Shown in pieces: positions 1 through 6,188 of a DNA stretch of 12,199 bases. Position numbers and translations under genes: made by a program. Position 1 is the first letter of the stretch, and every line of letters begins with the position of its first letter. This stretch comes from Candidatus Saccharimonadales bacterium (GTDB lineage: Bacteria > Patescibacteriota > Saccharimonadia > Saccharimonadales > Saccharimonadaceae): positions 1 to 12,199 of the forward strand of contig JASLCR010000048.1 in assembly GCA_030145955.1 (NCBI GenBank). The letters are read 5' to 3'. Under the pieces are notes generated by a model. It made no database searches and was not told the DNA's origin. It saw only the letters and a list, made by a program, of their open reading frames with translations.

Positions 1-116
1 CCTACTTTAGCCCGTACGACTCGCCATATGACGCATTTCTCTACTTTATGAATGCGGTACGAGATCTGCGGTATCGACTAATGGCAAATGAGACAATCGG
101 AGGATACCGTGGCTAG
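1..116 (+). CDS. 3' end of an upstream protein-coding gene, product unknown
   Basis: An open frame with codons starting at position 3 runs from the window edge to a TAG at 114-116. It encodes about 37 residues rich in Tyr, Phe, Arg and Asp (it includes SPYDSPYDAFLYF and ends in IGGYRG). It has no internal stop and overlaps the GTG start of the following GH15 gene by 8 bases, the same tight overlap seen at the next junction. That makes it the likely C-terminus of the gene preceding the glucoamylase in one operon. The fragment is too short to assign a family. A carbohydrate-related enzyme would fit the neighbour, but nothing in the sequence shows it. Confidence 0.55.
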   Translation, partial: YFSPYDSPYDAFLYFMNAVRDLRYRLMANETIGGYRG

Positions 117-2070
117 ACCAATCATACTATCAAATGGATCACTCCACGTAGGAATCAATAATTTTGGTCTTGTGCACGATCTATACTTCCCTCATGTTGG
201 CCTTGAGAATCATTCTGCCGGCAAAGACCTACGCCATAAAGTTGGTGTATGGATAGATGGTGAACACAGTTGGCTTGACGACGGCTCGTGGGAATTTCGC
301 TTCCGCACCGCCACGGAAGCCTTAATTGGCCATACGCGTGCAAAGCATGCCCGTCTTGGTATTGTTCTTGAATTTGATGATTTTGTTGATGCTGAGCAGA
401 ACGTATTTTTCCGTAATGTTCATGTTGTTAATCTTGCCGATCGTTCACGCCAAGTGCGCGTGTTCCTGCATCAGGCATTTGTAATTGGTGATAGCCGCAG
501 CAACACCGATACCGTGCAGTACCTGCCTGATAATGATGCAATTCTTCATTATCGTGGCCGTCGGGCGTTTGTTGTAGGTGGTACCGACATGCATGGTAAA
601 CCATTTGATCAACGCAGTATGGGGCTGTTTGGTATTGAGGGTCACGAAGGAACATGGCGCGATGCCGAAGATGGCGAGCTAGCAAATGGTGATGTTGAGC
701 ACGGCAGAGTTGACTCTACGATACGTTTCGTATGCCAACTATCTCCACACAATTCAACAAGGCTACATTACTGGTTAACGGCAAGCACATCCATTCGGGA
801 AGCGATCAAATTGCACCGGAAGATACGCAAGGATGAGCAGATGCTCAATCGACGTCAGCAGGCGACGATGTCGTGGTGGAAGCAGTGGCTTGATCCGGTT
901 GCCCGCCTTGCTGAGCGCCTCCCCGCCGAAGACCGAGCGCTCTTTATGAAGAGTGCAATGATTATTCGCGCGCATATCGACAAAGATGGCGCAATCATTG
1001 CAAGCTCAGACACCGCTATGCTCAACTATTCTCGCGATGCATACGGCTATTGTTGGCCACGCGACGGTGCCTATGCGCTGTGGCCGCTTATTAGGCTAGG
1101 CTACACCGAAGAGCCAATGAAATTCTTTACTATGATGCGCGATGTGCTGCATGCAAAAGGCTACCTGATGCATAAGTTTCGTGCAGATGGTGCGCTTGGC
1201 TCAAGCTGGCATCCGTATATGCATAGCGGCGGATTAACCACCCCACCTATCCAGGAGGATGAAACAGCATCAGTCTTATTTATGTACGCACAATTTAGAG
1301 GCGCGAAGCCCGATGCGGCGCATCTTGATGATTTCTACCCCACTTTTGTTAAGCCGATGGCGGACTTTTTGGCTATGTTTGTCGATGAGGAGACGCAGCT
1401 TCCTCGACCCAGCTATGATCTTTGGGAGGAAAAATTCCTCACCTCCACTTATACGACTGCTCTAACCTGCGCCGCACTGACTGCTGCTGCAGAGCTTGCA
1501 GAGGTTATGAATGACCAGGATAGTGCCGTACGGTGGCGCACCGTTGCTGAAGATATAGCCGATGCAGCAAAGAAGTATCTATTTAACGAAGGTACGAACT
1601 CATTTAAGAAAGGTGTCATTCCAGGTAGTCCGGACTCGGACGATAGCACGGTAGACGCATCTAGCTTATACGGTGCATTTATGTTTGGCCTCGTACATAA
1701 CGATGATCAACGTTTGAAAGATACATTCAGTACAGTACTCTCTCGTTTGCGGCCGCCTGGTGATGAATGGGGCTTGCAGCGCTATGAGAATGACCAATAC
1801 CACAAGATTAGTAGTAAACCGAGCAACCCCTGGATTATCTGTTCGCTATGGGAAGCGCAGTACTACCTGGAGAATAATCAACTTGATAACGCACGAGCAG
1901 TCATTGATTGGGTGCACACACATGAGTCCAGTACTGGTATGTTGGCGGAGCAAATTGATCCGCAGACTGGAGCTCCGCTTTCAGTAGCACCGCTTGTATG
2001 GAGCCATGCTGAATATATGGCAACTATGCTTGATTATGCTGCGGAGACGAAGGATGCGAAAAAAACTTAA
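109..2070 (+). CDS. Glycoside hydrolase family 15 protein (glucoamylase-like)
   Basis: This is a 653-aa protein of the bacterial GH15 type, which removes glucose from alpha-glucan or related disaccharide ends by inversion. The N-terminal beta-sandwich (about 1-260) begins with the family-typical MARPIILSNG and GLENH. The (alpha/alpha)6 catalytic barrel (about 270-645) carries CWPRDGAY at 315-322, the general-acid motif YDLWEE at 436-441 (Glu440 by analogy with Aspergillus Glu179) and the general-base motif AEQ at 613-615 (Glu614). No signal peptide is visible, so a cytosolic role, for example on stored glycogen-like polymer or trehalose-type sugars, is likely. I chose the GTG at 109 over the ATG at 88 because GGAGG at 99-103 sits 5 bases upstream and the protein then starts exactly as family members do. 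The exact substrate cannot be read from sequence. Confidence 0.93.
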   Translation: MARPIILSNGSLHVGINNFGLVHDLYFPHVGLENHSAGKDLRHKVGVWIDGEHSWLDDGSWEFRFRTATEALIGHTRAKHARLGIVLEFDDFVDAEQNVFFRNVHVVNLADRSRQVRVFLHQAFVIGDSRSNTDTVQYLPDNDAILHYRGRRAFVVGGTDMHGKPFDQRSMGLFGIEGHEGTWRDAEDGELANGDVEHGRVDSTIRFVCQLSPHNSTRLHYWLTASTSIREAIKLHRKIRKDEQMLNRRQQATMSWWKQWLDPVARLAERLPAEDRALFMKSAMIIRAHIDKDGAIIASSDTAMLNYSRDAYGYCWPRDGAYALWPLIRLGYTEEPMKFFTMMRDVLHAKGYLMHKFRADGALGSSWHPYMHSGGLTTPPIQEDETASVLFMYAQFRGAKPDAAHLDDFYPTFVKPMADFLAMFVDEETQLPRPSYDLWEEKFLTSTYTTALTCAALTAAAELAEVMNDQDSAVRWRTVAEDIADAAKKYLFNEGTNSFKKGVIPGSPDSDDSTVDASSLYGAFMFGLVHNDDQRLKDTFSTVLSRLRPPGDEWGLQRYENDQYHKISSKPSNPWIICSLWEAQYYLENNQLDNARAVIDWVHTHESSTGMLAEQIDPQTGAPLSVAPLVWSHAEYMATMLDYAAETKDAKKT

Positions 2071-2749
2071 TCAAGCACGCCGAAGCCTTTCTCCTGCGCG
2101 TTTGGTAAAGCGGCGACGTGATAAGTCGACCATTGTTGACTTTGCCGAAAAGTACGGGCTTGTCTATTTTGGACACGTGGCACAAAGTGATGAAGAATAT
2201 CGTATTGTTCGGGGTATGACATTATCAGTTAATCACCACGATCTTCATTATTGTGTTGGGACATATGAGGGATACGACGTTGCGTTTGTTGAAAGAGCGG
2301 ATACGCTTGTTTCGAAGCACGGCAAGAAATCGCATCGCTGGCATATTATTGAATTTGACTTACTGGCTGCAAAGCACTTGCCGCATATATTTGTTGGTAT
2401 GCATACGCATAGTGAGTCGTTTTATATGCAACTTTTTACGAAGTATCCGCAGCTTCGAGCAATTACACTTGGTGCTCTTGGCGCACATAAAGCTGAGTTC
2501 CTCCATAAGTATCGAGTGTATGCATCGCCAAGCCAGCTTATGGAGGTAGAGTATCTCTTAAGCCCGCTTGTCACTGAGATGGTGTCGAAGCACTTCGGCT
2601 CGCTAGCGATTGAAATTAGCGACTCTTCATTGTATGTCTACGCAGAAGATCATATACTAAGTAGCCAACTGCTCGAAGCAATGATCAAAAATGGCCGGTG
2701 GTTAGCCGACCATATCGATAGACAAGCAGATGCTCGTACGGTAAATTAA
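2054..2749 (+). CDS. Conserved-looking protein of unknown function, 231 aa
   Basis: I do not recognise a family. The ATG at 2054 has GGAG at 2043-2046, 7 bases upstream, and overlaps the end of the GH15 gene by 17 bases, which suggests translational coupling. A longer frame back to 1994 would overlap GH15 by 77 bases and is less likely. The protein starts with a very basic stretch (about residues 1-24, rich in Arg and Lys), then a mixed alpha/beta globular domain of about 200 residues. There is no signal peptide and no membrane helix. A possible HxH-type stretch (MHTHSES, about residues 116-122) and other histidines are present but form no known metal-site pattern. The basic N-terminus could contact nucleic acid or the membrane surface. 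It is the last gene of its operon, and its stop overlaps the rpmG stop on the other strand. Confidence 0.8.
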   Translation: MRKKLNQARRSLSPARLVKRRRDKSTIVDFAEKYGLVYFGHVAQSDEEYRIVRGMTLSVNHHDLHYCVGTYEGYDVAFVERADTLVSKHGKKSHRWHIIEFDLLAAKHLPHIFVGMHTHSESFYMQLFTKYPQLRAITLGALGAHKAEFLHKYRVYASPSQLMEVEYLLSPLVTEMVSKHFGSLAIEISDSSLYVYAEDHILSSQLLEAMIKNGRWLADHIDRQADARTVN

Positions 2750-2958
2750 CTCTTGCGAGCTTTGACTTCGTTGCGACCGAGATTCTTTTTTGTCTCTTCG
2801 TAGATTGCATGCTTACGTGCAATCGGATCATACTTGCGGAGACTTAGCTTACCAAGGCCATTGCGCTGCTGCGTATTGACAGTTGTGTAGTACGTGCGGT
2901 GACCAGACAGCTGGCTCACGAGACCAATCAACTTTCGCTTTGTATTCTTCTTTGCCAT
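2746..2958 (-). CDS. rpmG: Ribosomal protein bL33, cysteine-free form
   Basis: This 70-aa basic protein matches bL33 of the large ribosomal subunit: GHRTYYTT at 19-26, then KLSLRKYDPIARKHAIYEE around 37-55, aligning with the E. coli stretch KLELKKFDPVVRQHVIYKE. It contains no cysteine, so it is the zinc-independent form. At 70 residues it is longer than the usual 50-55, mainly through a basic C-terminal tail (about residues 57-70). The start is preceded by AAGGAAG (2961-2967 on the opposite strand) and a near-consensus promoter. It is transcribed alone, and its TAA shares bases with the TAA of the converging gene. No terminator is visible downstream. Confidence 0.93.
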   Translation of the reverse strand: MAKKNTKRKLIGLVSQLSGHRTYYTTVNTQQRNGLGKLSLRKYDPIARKHAIYEETKKNLGRNEVKARKS

Positions 2959-2993
2959 AACTTCCTTAGATTTTTATTGACTTTCAAGGGTAA

Positions 2994-3022
2994 ATTATAG
3001 CAAAAAAGTTCTATCCGTTCAA
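2994..3022 (-). promoter_or_regulatory. Promoter of rpmG
   Basis: Read on the minus strand: -35 TTGAAC (3022-3017), a 17-base spacer, and -10 TATAAT (2999-2994) preceded by TGC (extended -10). The predicted start near 2987 gives a leader of about 30 bases containing the Shine-Dalgarno sequence. This is the best consensus promoter in the window, as expected for a ribosomal protein gene. Confidence 0.85.
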
Positions 3023-3071
3023 CCACTTTACCCTATGTTGCTAGTATCCTTCACTTTAGTGTGTCTCGTCA

Positions 3072-3080
3072 TGCTATAAT
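3072..3080 (+). promoter_or_regulatory. Extended -10 promoter of the TPR protein gene
   Basis: TGC directly followed by TATAAT (3075-3080) forms an extended -10. The -35 region is poor (TTCACT at 3050-3055 with a 19-base gap is the best candidate). The ATG of the TPR gene is only 10 bases after the hexamer, so the mRNA would have a leader of about 0-4 bases. This promoter diverges from the rpmG promoter. Confidence 0.7.
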
Positions 3081-3090
3081 AAATAGGAAT

Positions 3091-3744
3091 ATGATTGGTC
3101 TACTTCTTGTAGTGTTATTTGCCGGACTTGCCCTTAGTCAGCGCCAGACGCTGGGTGAAGTGGTAGCAGATCTTCCTCTTCGGCTATCTGATAAACTTGA
3201 TAAATTGTGGGAAATCGCCCAGGATGCGCTTAAAGATAAGCGGTACTTACGAGCAGAAAAGGCACTTTTGATGATACTTCGTGTTGATGAGCGGAATGCA
3301 ACTGCCTACAATAGGCTCGGGATTCTCTATGCAAAACAACAAGCTTTTTCAGATGCAATCGAGTGCTTTGAGATTGCGCAAAGTCTTGAACCGAGCGCTT
3401 CGAGCCTACACAATGTGGGCTTAATTTATTACGAAACAGAGCAATACGACAAAGCGGCACTTGCATTTGAGCAAGCACTCAAGGTTGAAGATGATGTTGC
3501 TGCGCGACATGTCGCTTATGCGAAGGTGCAAGAAAAGCTTGGTCACTCGAAGAAAATGATTTCCTCTCTTGAAAGGGCCGTTGAACTTGAGAAGAATCCG
3601 CAAACTCTATCGATCCTTGCCGATGCCTACGAGCGGACAGAGCAACCAGAACTTGCACAACAACTGCGAGAGCAAATTGCTAAACAAACCACCCCGGCAG
3701 GTGCCTCCCAGCGCATTCGTCAGCCTCGAAAAGTTGTAATGTAG
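3091..3744 (+). CDS. Membrane-anchored tetratricopeptide repeat protein
   Basis: This 217-aa protein has an N-terminal hydrophobic segment (residues 2-16, MIGLLLVVLFAGLALS), probably a membrane anchor or uncleaved signal. About four to five TPR units follow from about residue 37 to 193. The clearest is 69-102, with the typical pattern of small and aromatic residues (AYNRLGILYAKQQAFSDAI), followed by 103-136 and 137-170. TPR arrays are protein-binding scaffolds; in small CPR cells similar proteins often accompany envelope or pilus assembly, but no partner is encoded next to it. The ATG at 3091 is preferred because an upstream GTG at 3061 lies before the TATAAT at 3075-3080 and would not be transcribed. 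The C-terminal 20 residues are basic and probably disordered. Specific function unknown. Confidence 0.85.
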   Translation: MIGLLLVVLFAGLALSQRQTLGEVVADLPLRLSDKLDKLWEIAQDALKDKRYLRAEKALLMILRVDERNATAYNRLGILYAKQQAFSDAIECFEIAQSLEPSASSLHNVGLIYYETEQYDKAALAFEQALKVEDDVAARHVAYAKVQEKLGHSKKMISSLERAVELEKNPQTLSILADAYERTEQPELAQQLREQIAKQTTPAGASQRIRQPRKVVM

Positions 3745-3765
3745 CAAAATACAGATGAATCCTTC

Positions 3766-3794
3766 TTGAAAAGAGGAGGCTTATCAGATATACT
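3766..3794 (+). promoter_or_regulatory. Promoter of the tRNA-Thr/tRNA-Tyr unit
   Basis: TTGAAA at 3766-3771, a 17-base spacer and TATACT at 3789-3794. The predicted start at about 3801 lies 3 bases before the mature 5' end of the tRNA. It begins 21 bases after the TPR stop codon. This is the one promoter here without TG before the -10. Confidence 0.75.
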
Positions 3795-3803
3795 TGTCTA
3801 AGT

Positions 3804-3880
3804 GCCGCTTTAGCTCAGCTGGTTAGAGCAGCTGTTTTGTAAACAGCAGGTCCTGGGTTCGAATCCCTGAAGCGGCTCCA
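3804..3880 (+). tRNA. trnT(ugu): tRNA-Thr (anticodon UGU)
   Basis: This 77-base cloverleaf has acceptor GCCGCTT paired with AAGCGGC, D stem GCTC/GAGC, anticodon stem GCTGT/ACAGC with loop TTTGTAA (anticodon TGT), a T arm with GGTTCGAATCC, discriminator T and an encoded CCA (3878-3880). It reads ACA and, by wobble, ACG codons. It is the first gene of a two-tRNA transcript. Confidence 0.97.
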
Positions 3881-3894
3881 TGTTTAATTTGTAG

Positions 3895-3979
3895 GCCGGA
3901 ATCGTCTAGTGGCAATGACAGGAGACTGTAAATCTCCCGCGGTAACGCTTCGTAGGTTCGAGTCCTACTTCCGGCACCA
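3895..3979 (+). tRNA. trnY(gua): tRNA-Tyr (anticodon GUA)
   Basis: This 85-base class II tRNA has acceptor GCCGGAA/TTCCGGC, anticodon stem GGAGA/TCTCC with loop CTGTAAA (anticodon GTA), a long variable arm (CGCGGTAACGC) as expected for bacterial tRNA-Tyr, T stem GTAGG/CCTAC, discriminator A and an encoded CCA at 3977-3979. It starts 14 bases after the Thr tRNA and is presumably cut from the same precursor. Confidence 0.97.
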
Positions 3980-3999
3980 AGCAGAGATAGGTAAACAAC

Positions 4000-4022
4000 A
4001 TCGCCAACGGGCGATATTTTTT
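4000..4022 (+). terminator. Intrinsic terminator after tRNA-Tyr
   Basis: ATCGCC (4000-4005), loop AACG, GGCGAT (4010-4015), then A and six T (4017-4022). It closes the Thr-Tyr tRNA transcript 20 bases after the CCA. Confidence 0.85.
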
Positions 4023-4047
4023 ATTATGCCAAGAAGAGGTCAATCTA

Positions 4048-4076
4048 TTTACATAAACAGCTATATGTGTTATTAT
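4048..4076 (+). promoter_or_regulatory. Promoter of the small membrane protein gene
   Basis: TTTACA at 4048-4053, 17-base spacer, TATTAT at 4071-4076, with TGT just before the -10 (extended -10). The predicted start near 4083 leaves a short leader of about 12 bases holding AAGGAG at 4085-4090. Confidence 0.75.
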
Positions 4077-4095
4077 AAGTACATAAGGAGTTCTG

Positions 4096-4362
4096 ATGCT
4101 TGATTCACTGAAAGTATTTCTACAAACTTGGAATAAAAATAACGATGATCGTGCGAAGTTGCAGCACGCCTACTTTGTCGCAGCGCTGCTTGTTCTGCTT
4201 GTTGCTGGCCTTGCAAGTCTTGTTAATAGCGAACTTGGCCAAAGGCTGCTGATGGTTGCAGCTATCCTGGCGGGGCTTTTCTTCGCCAATGCCGTATCAT
4301 GGGCGCTACTGCAGTCGTTTGTTATTCAGCGGCTCAGTCGAACTCGTCAGACGAAAAAGTAG
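4096..4362 (+). CDS. Small two-helix membrane protein, function unknown
   Basis: This 88-aa protein has a charged N-terminal helix (about 1-25), two hydrophobic segments (about 26-43 and 51-75) joined by a short polar turn, and a basic C-terminal tail (SRTRQTKK). The positive tail suggests both ends lie in the cytoplasm. A perfect AAGGAG at 4085-4090, 5 bases before the ATG, and its own promoter make it convincing as a gene. I recognise no family; it is not SecE-like, which would have one helix and a conserved WP motif. It stands between two tRNA units. Confidence 0.75.
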   Translation: MLDSLKVFLQTWNKNNDDRAKLQHAYFVAALLVLLVAGLASLVNSELGQRLLMVAAILAGLFFANAVSWALLQSFVIQRLSRTRQTKK

Positions 4363-4367
4363 CACCC

Positions 4368-4395
4368 TACCACCTTGGAATATGGGTGGTATTTT
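4368..4395 (+). terminator. Hairpin, probable weak terminator of the membrane protein gene
   Basis: TACCACC (4368-4374) pairs with GGTGGTA (4385-4391) across a 10-base loop and is followed by four T (4392-4395). It begins 5 bases after the stop codon. The T tract is short, so termination may be partial. The -35 of the next tRNA promoter lies in the loop of this hairpin. Confidence 0.55.
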
Positions 4396-4403
4396 GCTAC
4401 AAT
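4375..4403 (+). promoter_or_regulatory. Promoter of tRNA-Thr(GGU)
   Basis: TTGGAA at 4375-4380, 17-base spacer, TACAAT at 4398-4403, with TGC before the -10. The predicted start near 4410 is 8 bases before the tRNA. It overlaps the terminator hairpin of the preceding gene. Confidence 0.75.
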
Positions 4404-4417
4404 TATCGAGATGCTAC

Positions 4418-4493
4418 GCCGCGATAGCTCAGTTGGTAGAGTGCATCCATGGTAAGGATGAGGTCTCGGGTTCAAGCCCCGATCGTGGCTCCA
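4418..4493 (+). tRNA. trnT(ggu): tRNA-Thr (anticodon GGU)
   Basis: This 76-base cloverleaf has acceptor GCCGCGA/TCGTGGC with one G-U pair, D stem GCTC/GAGT, anticodon stem CATCC/GGATG with loop ATGGTAA (anticodon GGT), T arm CGGGTTCAAGCCCCG, discriminator T and encoded CCA at 4491-4493. It reads ACC and ACU and complements the UGU isoacceptor 540 bases upstream. Confidence 0.97.
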
Positions 4494-4508
4494 TAAAGTA
4501 TTACAACT

Positions 4509-4531
4509 ATCGTCCCATAGGGACGATTTTT
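4509..4531 (+). terminator. Intrinsic terminator after tRNA-Thr(GGU)
   Basis: ATCGTCCC (4509-4516), three-base turn ATA, GGGACGAT (4520-4527), with a run of five T ending at 4531. It works for the plus strand. Read from the minus strand the stem is not followed by T residues, so it is at best a weak stop for the converging operon. Confidence 0.85.
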
Positions 4532-4545
4532 GATGGTATGCTATA

Positions 4546-5355
4546 TCACATTAGTGCACTTGCAAGCTGGAGGCGTGTATTGCCACCCTTCTCCAAATAC
4601 TCTAGAGTTTTAAGAAGTTTTTGGATGCGCGCAATGCTTGAAGACTGCGGGTTAAGTTCAAGAAGCTCGATAAGCTGCCGCGTTAAGGCAATCGCTTCGC
4701 CTCGCGTAAAATTATTCTTTAATAAAACCGAAAGACGCTGCGAGGTGGTTCCCTCGGCAAGGCTTTTGGCAAGCTTGATACGCTCAGAACGAGTAGTAAA
4801 ATATTGCTCATCTTGGCTCAGTCTATATAATTCTGCAGGCAACCCATTTGCAATAAAAAGCATTTGGCGCCGCCTAGTATCGTCAAGATCAGGCATTGAT
4901 TCAACAAGCTTTATCGACTGTTGATCGGTAAGGGGTCGAATATATACGGTTTGTAGTCGCGACATAATTGTTGGCAGTAGCGTCTCCGGGGCATGTGTGG
5001 TAAGAATGAAGTGGGTATGTGCTGGTGGTTCTTCGAGTAGTTTTAAGAAGCTGTTTTGCGCACTCTCGGTCATTGTATCGGCATCGTCGATTATTACTAC
5101 TGAGGGCCGTGCTTGTTTACCACGGGATAGCAAATAAAGCTCGCGGATGCGGTCTACGCCAATCTGCGGGATGGTGCTCGTTTTTGTTAGTAGCTCGGGC
5201 TGTAAGACAGCTTGAAGGGTAAAATGATTCGCAAGCGACCGTGCAATTGTTTGGAGACCAACACCAGGCTTACCTGTTAAAAGAAGCGCGTGTGGTAGAC
5301 TTTTGTGATATACATCAAGCTTGGCAGCCACGTCAGGATGGATAAGAAGATCCAT
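4546..5355 (-). CDS. holB: DNA polymerase III clamp-loader subunit delta-prime
   Basis: This 269-aa protein of the clamp-loader AAA+ family would act in the complex that opens the sliding clamp. Seen: a P-loop-like segment GKPGVGLQT at 28-36, a Walker B region VVIIDDAD at 86-93, NSFLKLLEEPP at 101-111 (the conserved delta-prime/gamma stretch), and MSRLQTV at 131-137 in the place of the SRC arginine-finger motif. The P-loop lysine is replaced (GLQT rather than GKT/S), so it probably does not hydrolyse ATP, as is known for E. coli delta-prime. There are no cysteines, hence no zinc module. It is shorter than the usual 300-330 residues. AGAGG lies 8 bases before the ATG, and the gene directly abuts the stop of the upstream pseudouridine synthase gene. 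It ends in TGA. Confidence 0.88.
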   Translation of the reverse strand: MDLLIHPDVAAKLDVYHKSLPHALLLTGKPGVGLQTIARSLANHFTLQAVLQPELLTKTSTIPQIGVDRIRELYLLSRGKQARPSVVIIDDADTMTESAQNSFLKLLEEPPAHTHFILTTHAPETLLPTIMSRLQTVYIRPLTDQQSIKLVESMPDLDDTRRRQMLFIANGLPAELYRLSQDEQYFTTRSERIKLAKSLAEGTTSQRLSVLLKNNFTRGEAIALTRQLIELLELNPQSSSIARIQKLLKTLEYLEKGGNTRLQLASALM

Positions 5356-6186
5356 CTACTGCACCTCTTGCTGGAATTCAAGGGGCACGGGTGCACGAAA
5401 TACCTTGCGTTCATTGTTTGGTTCGCCAGGAATAGTGATCTCTAGTTCAGCTGCGTGAAGAAAGAGCCGTTTTGCAGATTTGCCGTAGACAACATCGCCG
5501 CGTATAGGTGTACCAATATATGCCATATGTACGCGCAGTTGATGGGTTCGTCCCGTTGTCGGCTTTAACTGTACCAGACTACGGATTGCAGACTGTTCAA
5601 TCACTTCGTAATAGGTTTGTGCTGATTTTCCATTAGGGTCTACGCGAAACGAACTTGGGGATTTAGGGTTTCGTCCGATCGGTAGATCAATATGGGCTTT
5701 TTGCTCTTTGGGTAGGCCATCGACAACAGCAAAATATGTCTTTTTTGCGCGTCGATCTTGAAATTGTTGCGCTAGTAGACGTGCGGTTTCTGGGTTTTTT
5801 GCGCCAATCATAATACCGGAAGTATCACGGTCGAGTCGGTGTACGATTCCTGGACGGTCAGTATCAAGATTGTAGGTTGTCTTATCGCGGAAAAAATCAG
5901 CAACCGTAAATTCTTCGTTGATAGCACCTTTACTATGGCTGAGGATGCCGACCGGCTTATTAATCACCACTACATTATCGTCTTCGTAGATAACGGGAAG
6001 GGTATGTTCGGTGTAGTCCGTTTGTTCAGGAATATTAGGAGTGACTGCTGTGTCTTCATCAACCACTGTGCTTGGACTAGTCTTCACTTCCCCATTGACT
6101 GATACGTAGCCAAGTTTAATGTATTTTTGCCACACCGAACGAGAGTATTGCGGCCAATGAAGTACAACATATTGATCAAGTCGCAT
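5356..6186 (-). CDS. RluA-family 23S rRNA pseudouridine synthase (RluD-like)
   Basis: This 276-aa protein converts specific uridines to pseudouridine, probably in 23S rRNA. An S4-like RNA-binding domain occupies residues 1-48 (MRLDQYV to VSVNGE). The catalytic domain (about 62-270) has VVINKPVGILSH at 73-84, the signature HRLDRDTSG at 116-124 with catalytic Asp119, KTYFAVV at about 149-155, and the TGRTHQLRVHM motif around 212-222. Length and domain order fit RluD/RluC-type enzymes, but the target uridine cannot be told from sequence. It starts 2 bases after the trpS stop without a clear Shine-Dalgarno sequence, so it is probably translated by coupling. Confidence 0.93.
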   Translation of the reverse strand: MRLDQYVVLHWPQYSRSVWQKYIKLGYVSVNGEVKTSPSTVVDEDTAVTPNIPEQTDYTEHTLPVIYEDDNVVVINKPVGILSHSKGAINEEFTVADFFRDKTTYNLDTDRPGIVHRLDRDTSGIMIGAKNPETARLLAQQFQDRRAKKTYFAVVDGLPKEQKAHIDLPIGRNPKSPSSFRVDPNGKSAQTYYEVIEQSAIRSLVQLKPTTGRTHQLRVHMAYIGTPIRGDVVYGKSAKRLFLHAAELEITIPGEPNNERKVFRAPVPLEFQQEVQ

Positions 6187-6188
6187 AG

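Noticed and set aside
1994..2053. ATG at 1994 as start of the unknown 231-aa protein
   Set aside because: It would overlap GH15 by 77 bases and lacks a ribosome-binding site, whereas the ATG at 2054 has GGAG at good spacing.
3061..3090. GTG at 3061 as start of the TPR protein
   Set aside because: The frame is open, but the only good -10 (3075-3080) lies downstream of it, and the ATG at 3091 gives a clean hydrophobic N-terminus.
4509..4531. Bidirectional terminator serving also the trpS operon
   Set aside because: The minus-strand reading lacks a T tract after the stem, so only plus-strand termination is supported.
4546..4548. Alternative genetic code (UGA read as Gly or Trp)
   Set aside because: The delta-prime gene ends at TGA at a normal family end and Trp residues in all clear genes are TGG.
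4256..4924. Long plus-strand open frame across tRNA-Thr(GGU) and the delta-prime gene
   Set aside because: It runs through a tRNA and is antisense to a clear protein gene; its translation has no family features.
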